DNA of 64,000 nucleotides from Brachypterus glaber (taxonomy: Eukaryota > Arthropoda > Insecta > Coleoptera > Kateretidae): contig OY294046.1 in NCBI GenBank assembly GCA_958510825.1, forward strand, positions 3,286,001 through 3,350,000, given 5' to 3'. A program made the position numbers and the translations under genes. This document shows positions 22,601 to 32,688 of this stretch, in pieces (the stretch's first letter is position 1; each line of letters starts with the position of its first letter). The notes below the pieces were generated by a model. It was not told where the DNA came from. It saw only the letters and a program-made list of their open reading frames with translations, and searched no databases.

Positions 22601-25600
22601 TTAGTAGAATTATCTTATTTTACAGATTCACATTAGCTATGTTCGTTCGTGCCGCTCAGTGCTACACTTTCCGGCCAACCAAATAAATACTGTATTTGTT
22701 GTATGAAAAATAAATACAGTATTTATTTGGTTGGCTGGAAAGTGGAGCACAAATGAGATAGAGATAGGGTAGACGTCTTTTGTTTCATAATTCTAGTTGT
22801 AGAGAGCTCCATTATTATTGTATTTGGTTAATATAGCACTTATATAAAAGATAATTTTAAATTGGTCAAAAAATGTTATAAACAACGTTATCCTAAAACG
22901 CATTGTTTTCGAGATATTGGCGTTTAAATCAGTAAAAGGTTTTTTTTTAGCATATCTCACATATTTATAACCCGATTTCAAAAAATTATATTTTAAATAA
23001 AAGCTCTTTTTAAGCCCTATAAAAAATGTTATATACAGATTTTTGCTACAATATAATGTTTTAAAGATACAGAATTTAAAATCAAACAAAACACCTAGTT
23101 TGAAATTTGCAAACTAGATGGCTCTAGTGTACAATAGTGCCGATGTTTTGAGAGGGTGCTTGCAACGTTTCATCTAGTTCTATTTTAGATAAACCGGACG
23201 TAAAGTTTGTGATACACTATGCCGTTCCAAAAAGCATGGAAGGTCTGTACCAAGAAAGTGGGAGAGCTGGTCGAGACGGTCAAAAAGCGGACTGTATTAT
23301 AATGTATAACCTACAGGATTACCTACGAAACGTAGCGATAGCTAACTCAATAACGGACAGAGATAATTGCTCTGTGGTACTAGACTACGTATTGGAAAAA
23401 CAACGGTATTTTTTTTTTAAGTATATTCTACCCAAAACCTAATTATAAACACCCTGTAGAGTAGAAGTATGTACATTGGATTTTTTTAGGGTCCCACCCC
23501 CTATAAATGTTCATTTTAAGCTTTCACGGCCATTAAGATATAAAGAACTTTCACTTTCGGGTTTAGACCGTGTTAATGGATTTTCACTTTCCGACGTTTC
23601 GTCCCTTACTACTAGAGATATCTTCAGGGATTAATCTGAAACTGATTTCAGATTAATCCCTGAAGATGTCTCTAGTAGTAAGAGACGAAACGTCGGAAAG
23701 TGAAAATCCATTAACACGGTCTAAACCCGAAAGTGAAAGTTCTTTATAATATATAAACTATTTTTCTTAATTAACAGAATTTTATTTTAGATGTCGAAGA
23801 CTTATGATCGCTGAACATTTTGAAGATATGTTCAAAACTGAGTGTTCCAAAATGTGTGACAATTGCAACAGTCCAAATGCTAGCACTCAGGCCTTTTTCA
23901 CATACGATATATCCCCAGCTTTTCGAGATATCAAGACTATTATTGACGAGCAAGGAGAGGAAGGTAAAAAAAATATGGCAAATCGGACAAATATGACATT
24001 AGAAAAAATATCAGGTCGAATTTAGTAGCTTTAGCTCGTTGAGACCCTAAAAATTTCTAAAAATATGTGCCTCGGATGAGCGAGAAAATTTTCTCGGATG
24101 ACTTTTTGGTAAAAAAAAAACTGAGAAAAAAATTGTTTCTACCTACCACTAAAACCACCCGATATAGTTTTTCAAAAAAATCTTACGAATAAAATAAAAC
24201 GAAATTCATACTATTCAAACACATTAACCCCCCAAAACCCCTCTTATGACCCCCTATATTATATTTAATCCCCAGCTTTTAAGGTCGAAAGTGTATACAG
24301 ATATTTTTTGTTTTTGTTAAAATAGTTTTACAAAATTTAGAAGTAGGTAGAATAACGTTTTTCTAACGTTAGAAAACTGTATAAAAGTACGTTATAAAAT
24401 ATCATCATCAATAGTTTGTTTGGGTCTTTAAGAGACAGGCGCAGCCTATGGCTCATTTATCTAAAAAAAAATTTAATCTGAATTGAAAGTTGGGGCAGTG
24501 AGTCTATGCTCACTGATGCGAGTTGCATCTGTCATAATTTGGGGGGAGTGAGTCTCTGCTCACTGATGCGAGTTGCATCTGTCATAATTTGGCGCTGTGG
24601 AGTGGGTGGGAGGGGGAAGGGGAGGGATGTGATAGGGAGAGGAGGGATGTGGTATATAAAATATGTGCGAATGTCCCGCTTTTTAACGTTAGAATCAAGC
24701 GTTCGTTACAAACGTTAATATAACGTTAGATTTTTAAGTTAGAAATACGTTATAAGTACGTTTAATTTCTAACTTTCGGAGGGGGCGTGGCCAACCAGGA
24801 AATTTCTACCTGCATCGTAAAATGGCAGCTGGAGACAAATTTATTCATATAAATAAATCTTAATATATTTTAGCAATCATAACATTTTTAAACATGATTT
24901 CGTTACATTTATTTATAAAATATACATCTTTTTTGGGTGGCCCTAAATATTTTTCGTGTAATATGCTGTTATACTTTTTAGTTAATATTTATTTATACAA
25001 TAAGAATCTTAAAATATTTTTTCAATTCTAATACAGCGTTGCCAGTCTTACTATAATTTTGACTTTTGGGGGATATTTTTTAAAACTTATTATAGAAATA
25101 ATAAATAATTATCAAACCTAGGCACATAGCTGTCTGAAATGAGTATTTTCTACTATAGCTTACGTATTAATAATGGAAATTTAAAAAATATTTAAAGTTA
25201 GAATAAGGTTAGAAAAAGGTTAGAATTTAGCTGGGAAACTAACGTTAGATTTATGTATTTTATAACGTTTTTGTCAAACGTTAGTTTTTAAGGTTAGATT
25301 TATATATTTTATAACGTTTTTGTCAAACGTTAGTTTTTAAGGTTAGATTTATATATTTTATAACGTTTTTGTATAACGTTTGAGACTACACATAAAAATA
25401 TCACTAATCTAATGTTACGTTAAGTTAGATTTATGTACTTTTCTACCAGAGTACCTACCATTGAATGTGCAAGTAAAAATTTTCTTTTGTTTTTTTTTTT
25501 AAGGTAATAAAGTTACACTGAACAAAATCATCACCAGCTGGTTCAAAAACACCAAAAAGAGCAAAGTGGAAAAAGCAACTTGCACCAACAGACAAGGAGA

Positions 25601-25829
25601 AGACATCATAGCGCACCTGATAAACAAAGGATATTTAACCATTGAAAAAGGATACACGATGTATACTACGGTTTCATATCTTAAATACGATCCTAGGAAA
25701 AATGACACTGAGAAAATTTTATTTAGCTGCACTGAAAAACTAAGTGGGTACAAAAAAGTGCAAAATGTAGCTCCAAACGATGAACCAAGCGCAAAGCGAC
25801 TGAAGACAGATGAAGTAATTATAATTTAA
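16634..25829 (+). CDS. RECQL: RecQ1-type ATP-dependent 3'-5' DNA helicase, 607 aa
   Basis: Seven exons: 16634-16643, 18511-19125, 20384-20598, 22125-22392, 23189-23405, 23791-23963, 25504-25829. All introns are GT-AG and the joined frame is intact. Residues 5-40 form a hydrophobic-heptad coiled coil as in vertebrate RECQL. Walker A is MPTGGGKS (Lys109). Motif II is DEVHC (209-213), followed by WGHDFRPDY and GLTATAT. Helicase domain 2 has SGIIYC, AFGMGIDKPDV and QESGRAGRD (391-399). Cys 443, 460, 464 and 467 fit the RecQ zinc site. The winged helix ends in [13 protein letters not shown], with Tyr553 matching the beta-hairpin tyrosine. There is no HRDC domain, as expected for RecQ1. It should act in the nucleus in replication-fork and recombination repair. 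The 10-base first exon is inferred from ATG, donor and phase, so the N-terminus is the least certain part. Confidence 0.94.
16840..18343 (-). mobile_element. repeat family d, copy 1, split by a family b copy
   Basis: The terminal repeats are CCCTGGTAGAAAA and ATTTCTACCAGGG. The interior matches copies at 24343, 32689 and 53962, with repeated AACGTTAG words, TGCCATTTGATGATGCAGGT and GGCCACGCCCCCTCCGAAAG. The block 17165-17801 is absent from the other d copies and is a later family b insertion. Just upstream, 16751 carries a lone family b-like terminus (CCCAGATAGCACA). Confidence 0.78.
17165..17801. mobile_element. repeat family b, copy 3, nested in family d
   Basis: It is bounded by CCCAGACAGCACATGATATC and TGTGTTGTCTGGG and interrupts family d copy 1. 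The flanking d sequence resumes on both sides (CATTTCAGACAGCTA before, TATGTGCCTAGGTTTGATTA after; compare CCTAGGCACATAGCTGTCTG near 25120). This gives the order: d first, then b. Confidence 0.8.
19275..20107. mobile_element. element with GGGTTAACTGG motif arrays and TA duplication
   Basis: The ends are GGGGAAGTCAGGGTTAACTG and AGTTAACCCCGACTTCCCC, each flanked by TA, as for Tc1/mariner-type insertions. About ten copies of (G)GGTTAACTGG or its complement lie in clusters at both ends and in the middle (near 19650-19740 and 19860-19940). No transposase frame is left. It occupies most of RECQL intron 2. Confidence 0.7.
20599..22124. other. RECQL intron 3, no gene recognised
   Basis: It contains inverted words GTTTCATAAC and GTTATGAAAC about 70 bases apart (near 20710-20790), the module GGGAAAATTTGTGACAACG near 21398, and a long poly-A/T stretch near 21520-21640. 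A second self-complementary stretch lies at 21780-21900 (GAAATGAAAGCTATG and its complement). Element boundaries could not be set. Confidence 0.4.
22404..22789 (+). mobile_element. repeat family k, copy 1
   Basis: It matches 60845-61268 in reverse orientation. Shared words include CCGTTAGATTAGACAGGGAC, TGGTCGGGCGAAAAGTGTAA, ATTTGGTTGGCTGGAAAGTG and GGGTAGACGTCTTTTGTTTC. Inner inverted repeats around AAATACAGTATTTATTTGG form hairpins. It begins only about 11 bases after the exon 4 donor site. Confidence 0.75.
22790..23170 (+). mobile_element. repeat family i, copy 1 (truncated)
   Basis: It matches 59460-59790 and then the far end of family i (TAGTGCCGATGTTTTGA, GGTGCTTGCAACGTTT; compare 60019-60050). 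It abuts family k directly and ends within about 20 bases of the exon 5 acceptor. Confidence 0.72.
23541..23746. repeat. repeat family p: near-perfect 206-bp hairpin
   Basis: The left arm begins TAAAGAACTTTCACTTTCGG and the right arm ends with its complement. Each arm is about 95 bases with a loop of a few bases around CTGAAACTGATTTCAG. It lies wholly inside RECQL intron 5, so a pre-mRNA would carry a long double-stranded stem. A one-armed relative is at 61510-61855. Confidence 0.85.
24403..24654. mobile_element. insertion in family d copy 2, flanked by 10-bp direct repeats
   Basis: Family d copies at 32689 and 53962 read ACGTTATAAAATATGTGCAA without interruption. Here the text splits after TATAAAATAT and resumes with the same TATAAAATAT (24393-24402 and 24655-24664). 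The 252-base insert includes TTAAGAGACAGGCGCAGCC, a 50-bp tandem duplication and a G-rich purine tract (GGGAGGGGGAAGGGGAGGGA). The element class is unknown. Confidence 0.6.
24498..24597. repeat. 50-bp tandem duplication
   Basis: Two successive units carry GTGAGTCTATGCTCACTGAT or GTGAGTCTCTGCTCACTGAT followed by GCGAGTTGCATCTGTCATAA. Each unit contains the small palindrome GTGAG...CTCAC. Confidence 0.8.
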
Positions 25830-25879
25830 GATTTAAAATATTTTTTAATTATTGTATTGTGCTGTTCTATTTATTATCA

Positions 25880-25885
25880 AATAAA
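25880..25885 (+). terminator. polyadenylation signal of RECQL
   Basis: AATAAA lies 51 bases after the stop codon, in unique sequence upstream of the family b insertion. Confidence 0.6.
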
Positions 25886-25966
25886 CGTATTTTTTATATA
25901 AATTAACACATTTTTTTTACACTTTTGAATATTCTTTCCTTCCTGTTACAGTAGGGCTTGTTACAA

Positions 25967-26632
25967 CCCAGACAGCACAAAGATGACTTAAAGAGATCTT
26001 AAAGATGTCGTAGCTCGTCATTCAAGACGTCTTAAGAACGTCGGTTTTCGCCGTATATGCATCTTAAAGACGTCTTAACGACGTCGTATGTTACAAAAGG
26101 TAACGTCTTTAAGACATCTTTTTTAAGACGCCTTACAGACGCCTTGCACAGGCGACTTTACAACATAATGACCACTCCCATTTACGTTGCTAGATACGGT
26201 CGTATTGATATAAAAAGCATAATAATAACTAGAACAAGAGGTAATTTATTTGCCAAAAAAAGATCTTAAAAAAAATGTGATAAAAAAAAAAAAAAATCTG
26301 TTTTTGAAAATTTCTTTTTTGATTTTTTTTTGTTTTTCGTTTTTCGTAAAAAGAAATTTTTTTTAAAATTTTTTGTTTTTCAAAAAAAGATCTTTAAAAA
26401 AATGATATTTTTTTTTTAATAGTTGATTGTGGTTAATTTATTTTTAGCGATGAGTATCGAAGTTAAGATGTCTTGTACCGATACTTAAAAGACATCTTAT
26501 AGACATCATAATCAGATATCTTTTAAACATCCCTAAAAAGAAGTCCATAAGATATCCTTTTCACGTCTTTAGGCGTCCAGACATAATTAAGATCTAAAAA
26601 AGACGTCTTTAAGATATCATGTGCTGTCTGGG
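25967..26632. mobile_element. repeat family b, copy 4
   Basis: A full copy from CCCAGACAGCACAAAGATGA to TCATGTGCTGTCTGGG. An internal frame of about 70 codons resembles one in copy 3 read from the other strand, but it is made of the self-complementary arm and is not a gene. Confidence 0.8.
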
Positions 26633-26720
26633 AAGCCTTAAAGGTAGAGATTTTATTTTATATAATGTTATATACGTATGTATTAAATTTTTCTACTTAT
26701 TAAAAAGGTCAAAAATTAAG

Positions 26721-27430
26721 TTTTTCTACGACTGCTTTAGAATGTAATCAAATACACACACTTTTCAAACACAGAATGAATCCATTCTAGCTCTAGATAC
26801 GGTATGAATATTCCGTATCAAGTGTTAGAATGAGCACATGTAGTGCCATCTCTTGTGTATAAAAGTAAAGAAAACTGTAACAAAATTAGCAAAAATATAT
26901 ATATTTTACCATGAAATATTGAATAATTTAATGCAATTTAAAGTTTTGCGTTAAAATAACATACAGTTTATTAGGTTTTCCTTATATTTGACCAGTTTAT
27001 TATCAATTTAGTTCAAAAAAATTAAAACTGCTCCATCTATTGTTAAATATTTTAACCTGATATCTGTCACAACAATCTGACATAAGCTTCAATTTTTGCA
27101 TTATAATTTGTAAATATATGCTAAAATTAAATAATTTTTTTTTAAGTACTGATTTGAAAAAATTATTAAATAACATTAATTGCTTTATTTAAAAATATGT
27201 GTTTTGTTGCATTTACAACGTCGAGTCACAAAAAACATTGTTTTTAACCTTGTCCGCAGTTTAAAGCCATACAGTGTTTCATATTTGCAGTCGAAGAAAG
27301 AGTATAGTCTACAACACGTATGGAATAGTCATTCCGTGCTCGCGGGACCGTCATACTCGCATACGGGCTCGTACGACAAACTTTCCGCTCGCGCGGAATA
27401 TTGTCTATTCCATACTAGTTATAGAATATA
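26721..27430 (+). mobile_element. repeat family A, copy 2
   Basis: It begins TTTTTCTACGACTGCTTTAG and ends with the GC-rich hairpin TATGGAATAGTCATTCCGTG ... CGCGCGGAATATTGTCTATT. It matches copy 1 (reverse) and copy 3 along its length. Confidence 0.75.
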
Positions 27431-28191
27431 CCATTCTAGTTTGAATAGTTTAAAAGTTATTGGTATTATTTACTCCCCAAATAACATGCGTGAATTTTCG
27501 GCGTTAGCTACGTTTGTTCAGTTCTGCATATTTTGTTAATAAACTAAGTAAAAAAAATATTTTGATTAATATTTGTATTTTAACCTAAAAAAACTAAAAA
27601 CCCTAATAAAAAACCTACCTGAAAAAAAAAACAAAAAAAAAACAACTGTCAATGGATTAATTTTGGATCGTGCCCAAATTTCGTAAGATTTTCGGCGGGG
27701 GGTCTGAGAAATCCTACTATCTATACTTACCATACTATACTTTTTTTGCGAAAACGGACAAATTTCTAAAAAACAACAAAACTTTTATTATTTTAGTTTC
27801 TTTTTAGACAAAAAGTTTTTTCCCCGATTTATACAAAAAAAAAATCCTTGCGAACTGACTGACAGAATTTTTTTTTCGAGGAATCTTGAGAAACAATAAG
27901 AAAATGATTTTTTTTACTAACGCAGTTACACTTTTCTGGAAAAAAAGTAATATCGACATTCGATTTGACATATTTCTGCGGACAAAGGGACCGACGAGTA
28001 AAAGTAATACGGTTCCACGGAACCTTAAATATCAGTTTTTGTGACCTTTTTTATAATCTGATGACGTATTTTGTGGACGTCACGAAAATTAACGGAGTGC
28101 CCCTCGTAAAAAAACTGGTACCTAACTCGCCGCAAAAATTAATTATTCTTGGTCATCTTGTTTTGCAACTTATTTAATGAAATGCTAGTCG
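27431..28191. other. intergenic region upstream of SPH2
   Basis: No repeat family named here was recognised and no domain was seen in the short frames. The SPH2 promoter should lie in the last few hundred bases; no convincing TATA box was found. Confidence 0.4.
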
Positions 28192-31100
28192 ATGATAAAC
28201 ACGATGCTAAACAAAACAATAACATTTTTATTCTTATTTTTTTATATGCAAAAATTAGTTAAAAGTTTAGAAAGTGACGAAGAGATTGAATTAAAAAATA
28301 ACTGTAAATGCGTGCCATATTTTCAGTGTAATGAAAATAATGCTATCTTAAAAAATGGCGAGGATATCTTAGATGTAAGGTAAGTACGTGTTAAAAGAGC
28401 TAAGGGGCAAAATGCACCTATATTTTTTATTTTATGATATGGGCGCCAACTTTTTAAAATGTTGGGAAGTGTCGAAATTTTTGGAATTAAAAAAATATAT
28501 AAAAGTTAACTAGTTGTCTATTTGTAGGTAGTTGAGATATAGACTAAATTTAAAATCAATAAGACAACTTGGACTATCTTTTGGCATTATTTATTATTTA
28601 TCTTGTACATCCTTTTAAAGCAAATAAAATTTTCTATTCGACCATATATTTGTTTATGTTTTTAAGATGTTAATTTTTCAATTTTTTTGCTAAAAAATGC
28701 GATTTTGTTGGATTTATTTAGTAAATTTATGTTTTTATCATTTAAAAATTAGTTTATATATATATAGTTCACGTTTTTGCAAATTTTTGCAAAAAAATGT
28801 TATTAGATAAAATATTTATCATTTTTTTTTTATTTTCACGAAAATTTAGATATTTATCACCATTTAAAAATCTCAAAAAAAAAAATAAATATATGGTTAA
28901 ATAGAAAATTTTACGAGCTTTAAAATGATGTGACACACAACCCCCCTAAAGTTAACAATAAAAAATAACCGACTAATGTGTCTAAATAGCAAGAAATAAA
29001 AAGTCAGTGAAAATTTTACCAACCTTTAAATTAAATACTAGTAGTTATTTATGGTACTAGTGGGTAAAGTAAGATATTGCCCATGAGAAAATTAACCTGC
29101 GAGGCGTCAGACAAGCAGGTTAATTTTCGAGAGGGCATGAGTGCCATACAAGGTTTTATCCAATAAATAGCTTAGGAATTCATATTTTTATTAAAAATTT
29201 TAATGACATTTACAAGAAAATAATTTTACAAGTGACAGTGGAGTGGGTAAAATAAATAATTATCCACTCAATAAAGTAAAAGCCACGCGGGGGTTATTAT
29301 TGAGTTTATCTATTTAAAATAAAGCTGGTAATTGTCTTATTATCTGTATGTATTGGATAAATACTATTTTTCTTTGATTAAATTGCTTTCGCTGTGAAGT
29401 TAGCTTTTTTTTAATTTTTAGAGTCGATTCATTTTTGTTGTTAAAAAAAATATTTCTAAATTAATATTTTTTTTTCCAAAAAAATAATTTAAATTAATTT
29501 GCGATGTACAAATTGACAATTACCTAATTAATTAATATTCATAACGGGTAGGTTGGTATTTAACAATTATTTATGACTAACTACAACCTTTAAATTTGCA
29601 GTTACGAATTAATAATAGTTAGAAGCCGTGAAGATATACCGTGCGCGTCAAAAGTCCACCCCCGGGGGCCCCTTTAACTTTTGAATAAGGCACGTAAATA
29701 ACATAAACCAAATAATTTTTTGGGATATATTTGGTATGTTTAGGGGGCATAATGCAGACAGGGGGGCAAGTTTTTTTTTAATAAAAAGGGGTGTCGTGTG
29801 TTACATCATTTTAAAGCTCATGAAATTCTATATTCAACCATTTACTTTCTTTTTTTTGTGGGTTTAAAAAATGGGAAAAATAAAAAAAAATATGAAAATT
29901 TTACACATTCAATTTTTTTAATTAAGAATGATATGGTCAAAAAGAGAATTGAATAATCTTGAAAAAAGTCCAAACCTCGTACTATTCTACTTAATTAAGT
30001 CCAGGACTTGTGTGGACTAGTAGTAGAGGGAACCACCGGCTTATACTGACTTTCAAACCAGTTTTTATAGGGCGTGTCCGCTTCACTTACGCCTTCGCCA
30101 AATTTCAATAATTAATTAACTGAAAAAGGCCAATCGGCGCCAGTGAGAATCGAACTCACGCTAGTTGTAGTAGACTTGTACAGACGCGGTAGACCACTAC
30201 ACCAATCCTCCCTTCCCTCCCTTCCCCCTAAAGGGGGAGGACTCTTGACATAGTACTTGAAAGAACCCCGCACAAAACCCCGTGTTTTTGGCCTTCGGCT
30301 AAATTTGCTGGAAATTATATATTTTATTAACCAAAATTTCAGCTTAATTTACACCTGTTAAAATTTTCTTCTTTTTTAATGTCAGATTTTTATGTATGAT
30401 TAAACTTAATGGTGCAAATTGAAGGTGTTTAGATGCTTTATTTAAATGTGTTATAACATTGGCCACAGAGTGTTTCCCTTTTCCGTGGTAACAGCCCAAA
30501 ACAGGCGATATAATAAATATTAATAATTCTAATTATTAATTTTGGTTTAATATTAAAAAACAGAAAATCTAACGGCTAGAATTTCATAATTTTTATATAT
30601 TTTATAGTTTTTGAGTTACTGAATAAAAATAATTGAAAGCGAAGGTAATTAGAGTACTCAAAGTCCTTCTGTTTGGGCATGATGGGGGTAAACCACATCA
30701 AAATAAATTAACCCGATTCGATCAACTAAAAGTTTTAAATTCTCGGTAAATCTTACAAATAAATGGAATTTTAGAAAAGGTATTGCTAAAGTAAAGTAGG
30801 TAAACCAACTAAAGAGTCTATATTGGCATAGTGGCGCAAAGGGCATGAAACGATGAACTTATTATATTTATTAATATATATTTTTTAGAATGCAAATAAA
30901 AAGGATCTTATGCAACTCAAATCCAAATGGCATAATCCAATATTGTTGTCAAGATCCGGCAGTTAACAACAGAGCAGCCATGAATTTGGATTCAGAAAGA
31001 AAATGCGGCACCAGATCGCCAACGTTTGACGAGAGATTTGGTGATAAAAGTTCACCAACGGAAGTTGGTGACTTTCCCTGGATGGCAGCAGTTTACGAGA

Positions 31101-32651
31101 AAGAAAAGTTTATTTGTACAGGGACCCTGATACATCCAAAAGTTATTTTGACAACAGCTCATTATGTTCTCAGGTATAAAAAAATACAAAAAATTATTTA
31201 TGAAAAAGTAAAAATAAAAAAATATATACAAAAAATATTTTTTCTGTAAAAAAATCTGCATGTCGGTCTGTTTGTTCGGGAAATTTGTGACCAGGATAGC
31301 TTTGAGCTTTATACTTCTTTGGAACATACGTTCCTTATCTAAAGTTCTAGGCTGGGATTGTTTGTGGCGAAAATCGATGTGGGTAAGGAGGTAAAATGGG
31401 ATAAAACAATTTTTTTACTTTTCGTTTATTTAAAAAAAAAAGTGTGTTAAATTTTGGAATTTCGTTTTGAATTTCCTTTTTTGAATATATATATATACAG
31501 GGTGATCAGTAACTGCCATTTAAGAGGTGATTCTACATTCAATAATATGAAAAAAGTTTCTATAAAGGTTGGTCCGGAAATGAGCCCGAAGGGGAGCTAC
31601 GGCCCTTCGAAGGTGACATATTGAATGGGGAACAAAAACAAGCATAAATAAAATTTTAATGCTGCCTGATATTTCATTTAAAACTGAGCAAAAAAATATT
31701 CTTTACCAAAACACCTAAATTTAATATTGAAGGAGTAATAGCCTTTTAAAAAGTAACGTTTTTGGTAGCACAAAATGGTGCTTCCTCTTAGTTGCATTTT
31801 TTTTTTTTTGAAAACGGTTGCTCCTACAGTGTTATACTATTGACATTTTTTATGTATTTTTACTCAAGAAAACTATATTTTTTACAAAAAATCAAAAAAA
31901 GTAAACATAAAATTGTTTGCGACAAAAATGTGTTAAGCCCAATACATTTTCCGTCTAGGGACGCCTCTGGATAATTTCAAAAAAATACATTAACAAACTT
32001 ATTGCCCTTATTAATACTAGTATACATGCAAAAGCTTGTCACTCTAGCTTAAAGGGTACCAGAGTTATTAATTAAAAACCTTATTTTAATTAGCTGTAGC
32101 TCCCTTAGGGCTCATTTGCGGACCAACCTTTATAGGAACTTTTTTTTTGATATTTTTGGATGCAGAATCACCTTTTAAATTTTGGCATGCCAGTAATTGA
32201 TCACCCTGTATATATTTTTGAATTTATATATTTTTTAATTTTTACATTTCAATATTTTTTCGGTTTTAGAAAAAAACTATGTTTTGTAAAAAAAATTGCA
32301 AAAAACTAAAGGAAAAAGTGTTATGCATTTTGTTGGCAGTAGTTTTTTTTGTACCTGTCTTGTTTTTCAACATTTTTCTTTAAATTTTCAGAGTGAAAAA
32401 TAAAAACTCAATTAGAGTAGTCGTCAATGGAGAATCAGAACTGAATAAAAAAATCCCTGAGGATGAGAGGTTCGTCGAGGAAATAATATCGCGTCCTGAT
32501 TACGTGGAAAAAGATCTGTACAACGACATTGCTTTACTGATCCTAAACGAACCCATCAAAATGGATTATAGGATAAACACCATTTGTATACCTAGAGGTC
32601 TGGAAAACTTTGAAGGAATGTCCTGCCAGGCTGCTGGATGGAACAAACTTG
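28192..32651 (+). CDS. SPH2: clip-domain serine protease homolog, 3' end missing
   Basis: Three exons are visible: 28192-28379, 30889-31173, 32392-32651 (244 codons). A second possible start is the ATG at 28204. A hydrophobic signal peptide (TITFLFLFFYMQKL) is followed by a six-Cys clip domain (CKCVPYFQC ... IQYCC). The protease-like region has GDFPWMAAV, the triad His in TTAHYV and Asp in YNDIALL. As in SPH1, the Cys after the His is Tyr. Splice phases equal those of SPH1. The fourth exon, which would hold the Ser or Gly position and the C-terminus, was not found between 32652 and 40349. It may lie in the 200-N gap or be lost. The expected role is as for SPH1, if functional. Confidence 0.82.
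28530..28950. mobile_element. repeat family a, degraded copy
   Basis: AAGACAACTTGGACTATCTT on one side and GAGCTTTAAAATGATGTGAC followed by a C-run on the other match family a arms. The termini are lost. Confidence 0.5.
29036..29370 (+). mobile_element. repeat family e, copy 2
   Basis: It begins TAGTAGTTATTTATGGTACT, carries the small hairpin AACCTGCGAGGCGTCAG ... AGCAGGTTAATTTT and ends CTGTATGTATTGGATAAA. It provides an empty-site reference for the MITE at 60598. Confidence 0.75.
29634..29960. mobile_element. distant relative of repeat family a
   Basis: It starts ACCGTGCGCGTCAAAAGTCC, then a C-run, TTAACTTTTGAATAAGG, GGCATAATGCAGACAGGGGG and TTACATCATTTTAAAGCTCA. Only one arm is kept. A similar subtype is at 53150-53400. 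Confidence 0.5.
29995..30215 (-). mobile_element. tRNA-derived SINE or tRNA relic
   Basis: Read on the minus strand, 30215 to 30130 gives TTGGTGTAGTGGTCTACC (A-box-like) and then GTGAGTTCGATTCTCAC (a B-box with a perfect 5-bp T stem). The anticodon arm does not fold and the acceptor ends do not pair, so it is not a working tRNA. The downstream part to about 29995 (AAACTGGTTTGAAAGTCAGT, reverse strand) may be the SINE body. Confidence 0.55.
30216..30888. other. end of SPH2 intron 1, no recognised feature
   Basis: AT-rich sequence. The short frame at 30658-30846 (minus) has no domain and no repeat copy in the window. Confidence 0.4.
31496..32210. mobile_element. repeat family f, copy 1
   Basis: The ends are TACAGGGTGATCAGTAACTG and TAATTGATCACCCTGTA. 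Both arms carry a TTCTATAAAGGTTGGTCCGG-type sequence and a GAGCCCGAAGGGGAGCTACG-type sequence, in inverted order. It lies in SPH2 intron 2. Fragments are at 44691 and 51535. Confidence 0.7.
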
Positions 32652-32688
32652 GTAAATACAGGAACTCTATAACAAAAAATAAAATAAA

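Larger units (their letters stand above)
24343..25451 (+). mobile_element. repeat family d, copy 2
   Basis: It matches family d over AACGTTAGAATCAAGCGTT, GGAGGGGGCGTGGCCAACCA, AAATGGCAGCTGGAGACAAA and tandem TTTTGTCAAACGTTAGTTTT units. The right end is TTCTACCAGAG. It is interrupted by the 24403-24654 insertion. It lies in RECQL intron 6 and ends about 50 bases before the last exon. Confidence 0.75.

Noticed and set aside
26057..26269. A frame of about 70 codons conserved between two family b copies (here and 17502-17711 on the minus strand)
   Set aside because: Both lie in the self-complementary arm of a repeat. The conservation is that of the repeat DNA, and there is no domain, promoter or splice context.
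27180..27539. A 119-codon frame, similar to 41459-41740 and 1962-2159
   Set aside because: It is part of repeat family A and overlaps its hairpin. No known domain is seen and copies differ in length and end. Kept as a finding about the repeat, not as a gene.
30130..30212. A functional tRNA gene on the minus strand
   Set aside because: Only the T arm and A/B boxes are convincing. The anticodon arm and acceptor stem do not pair, so a SINE head or relic fits better.
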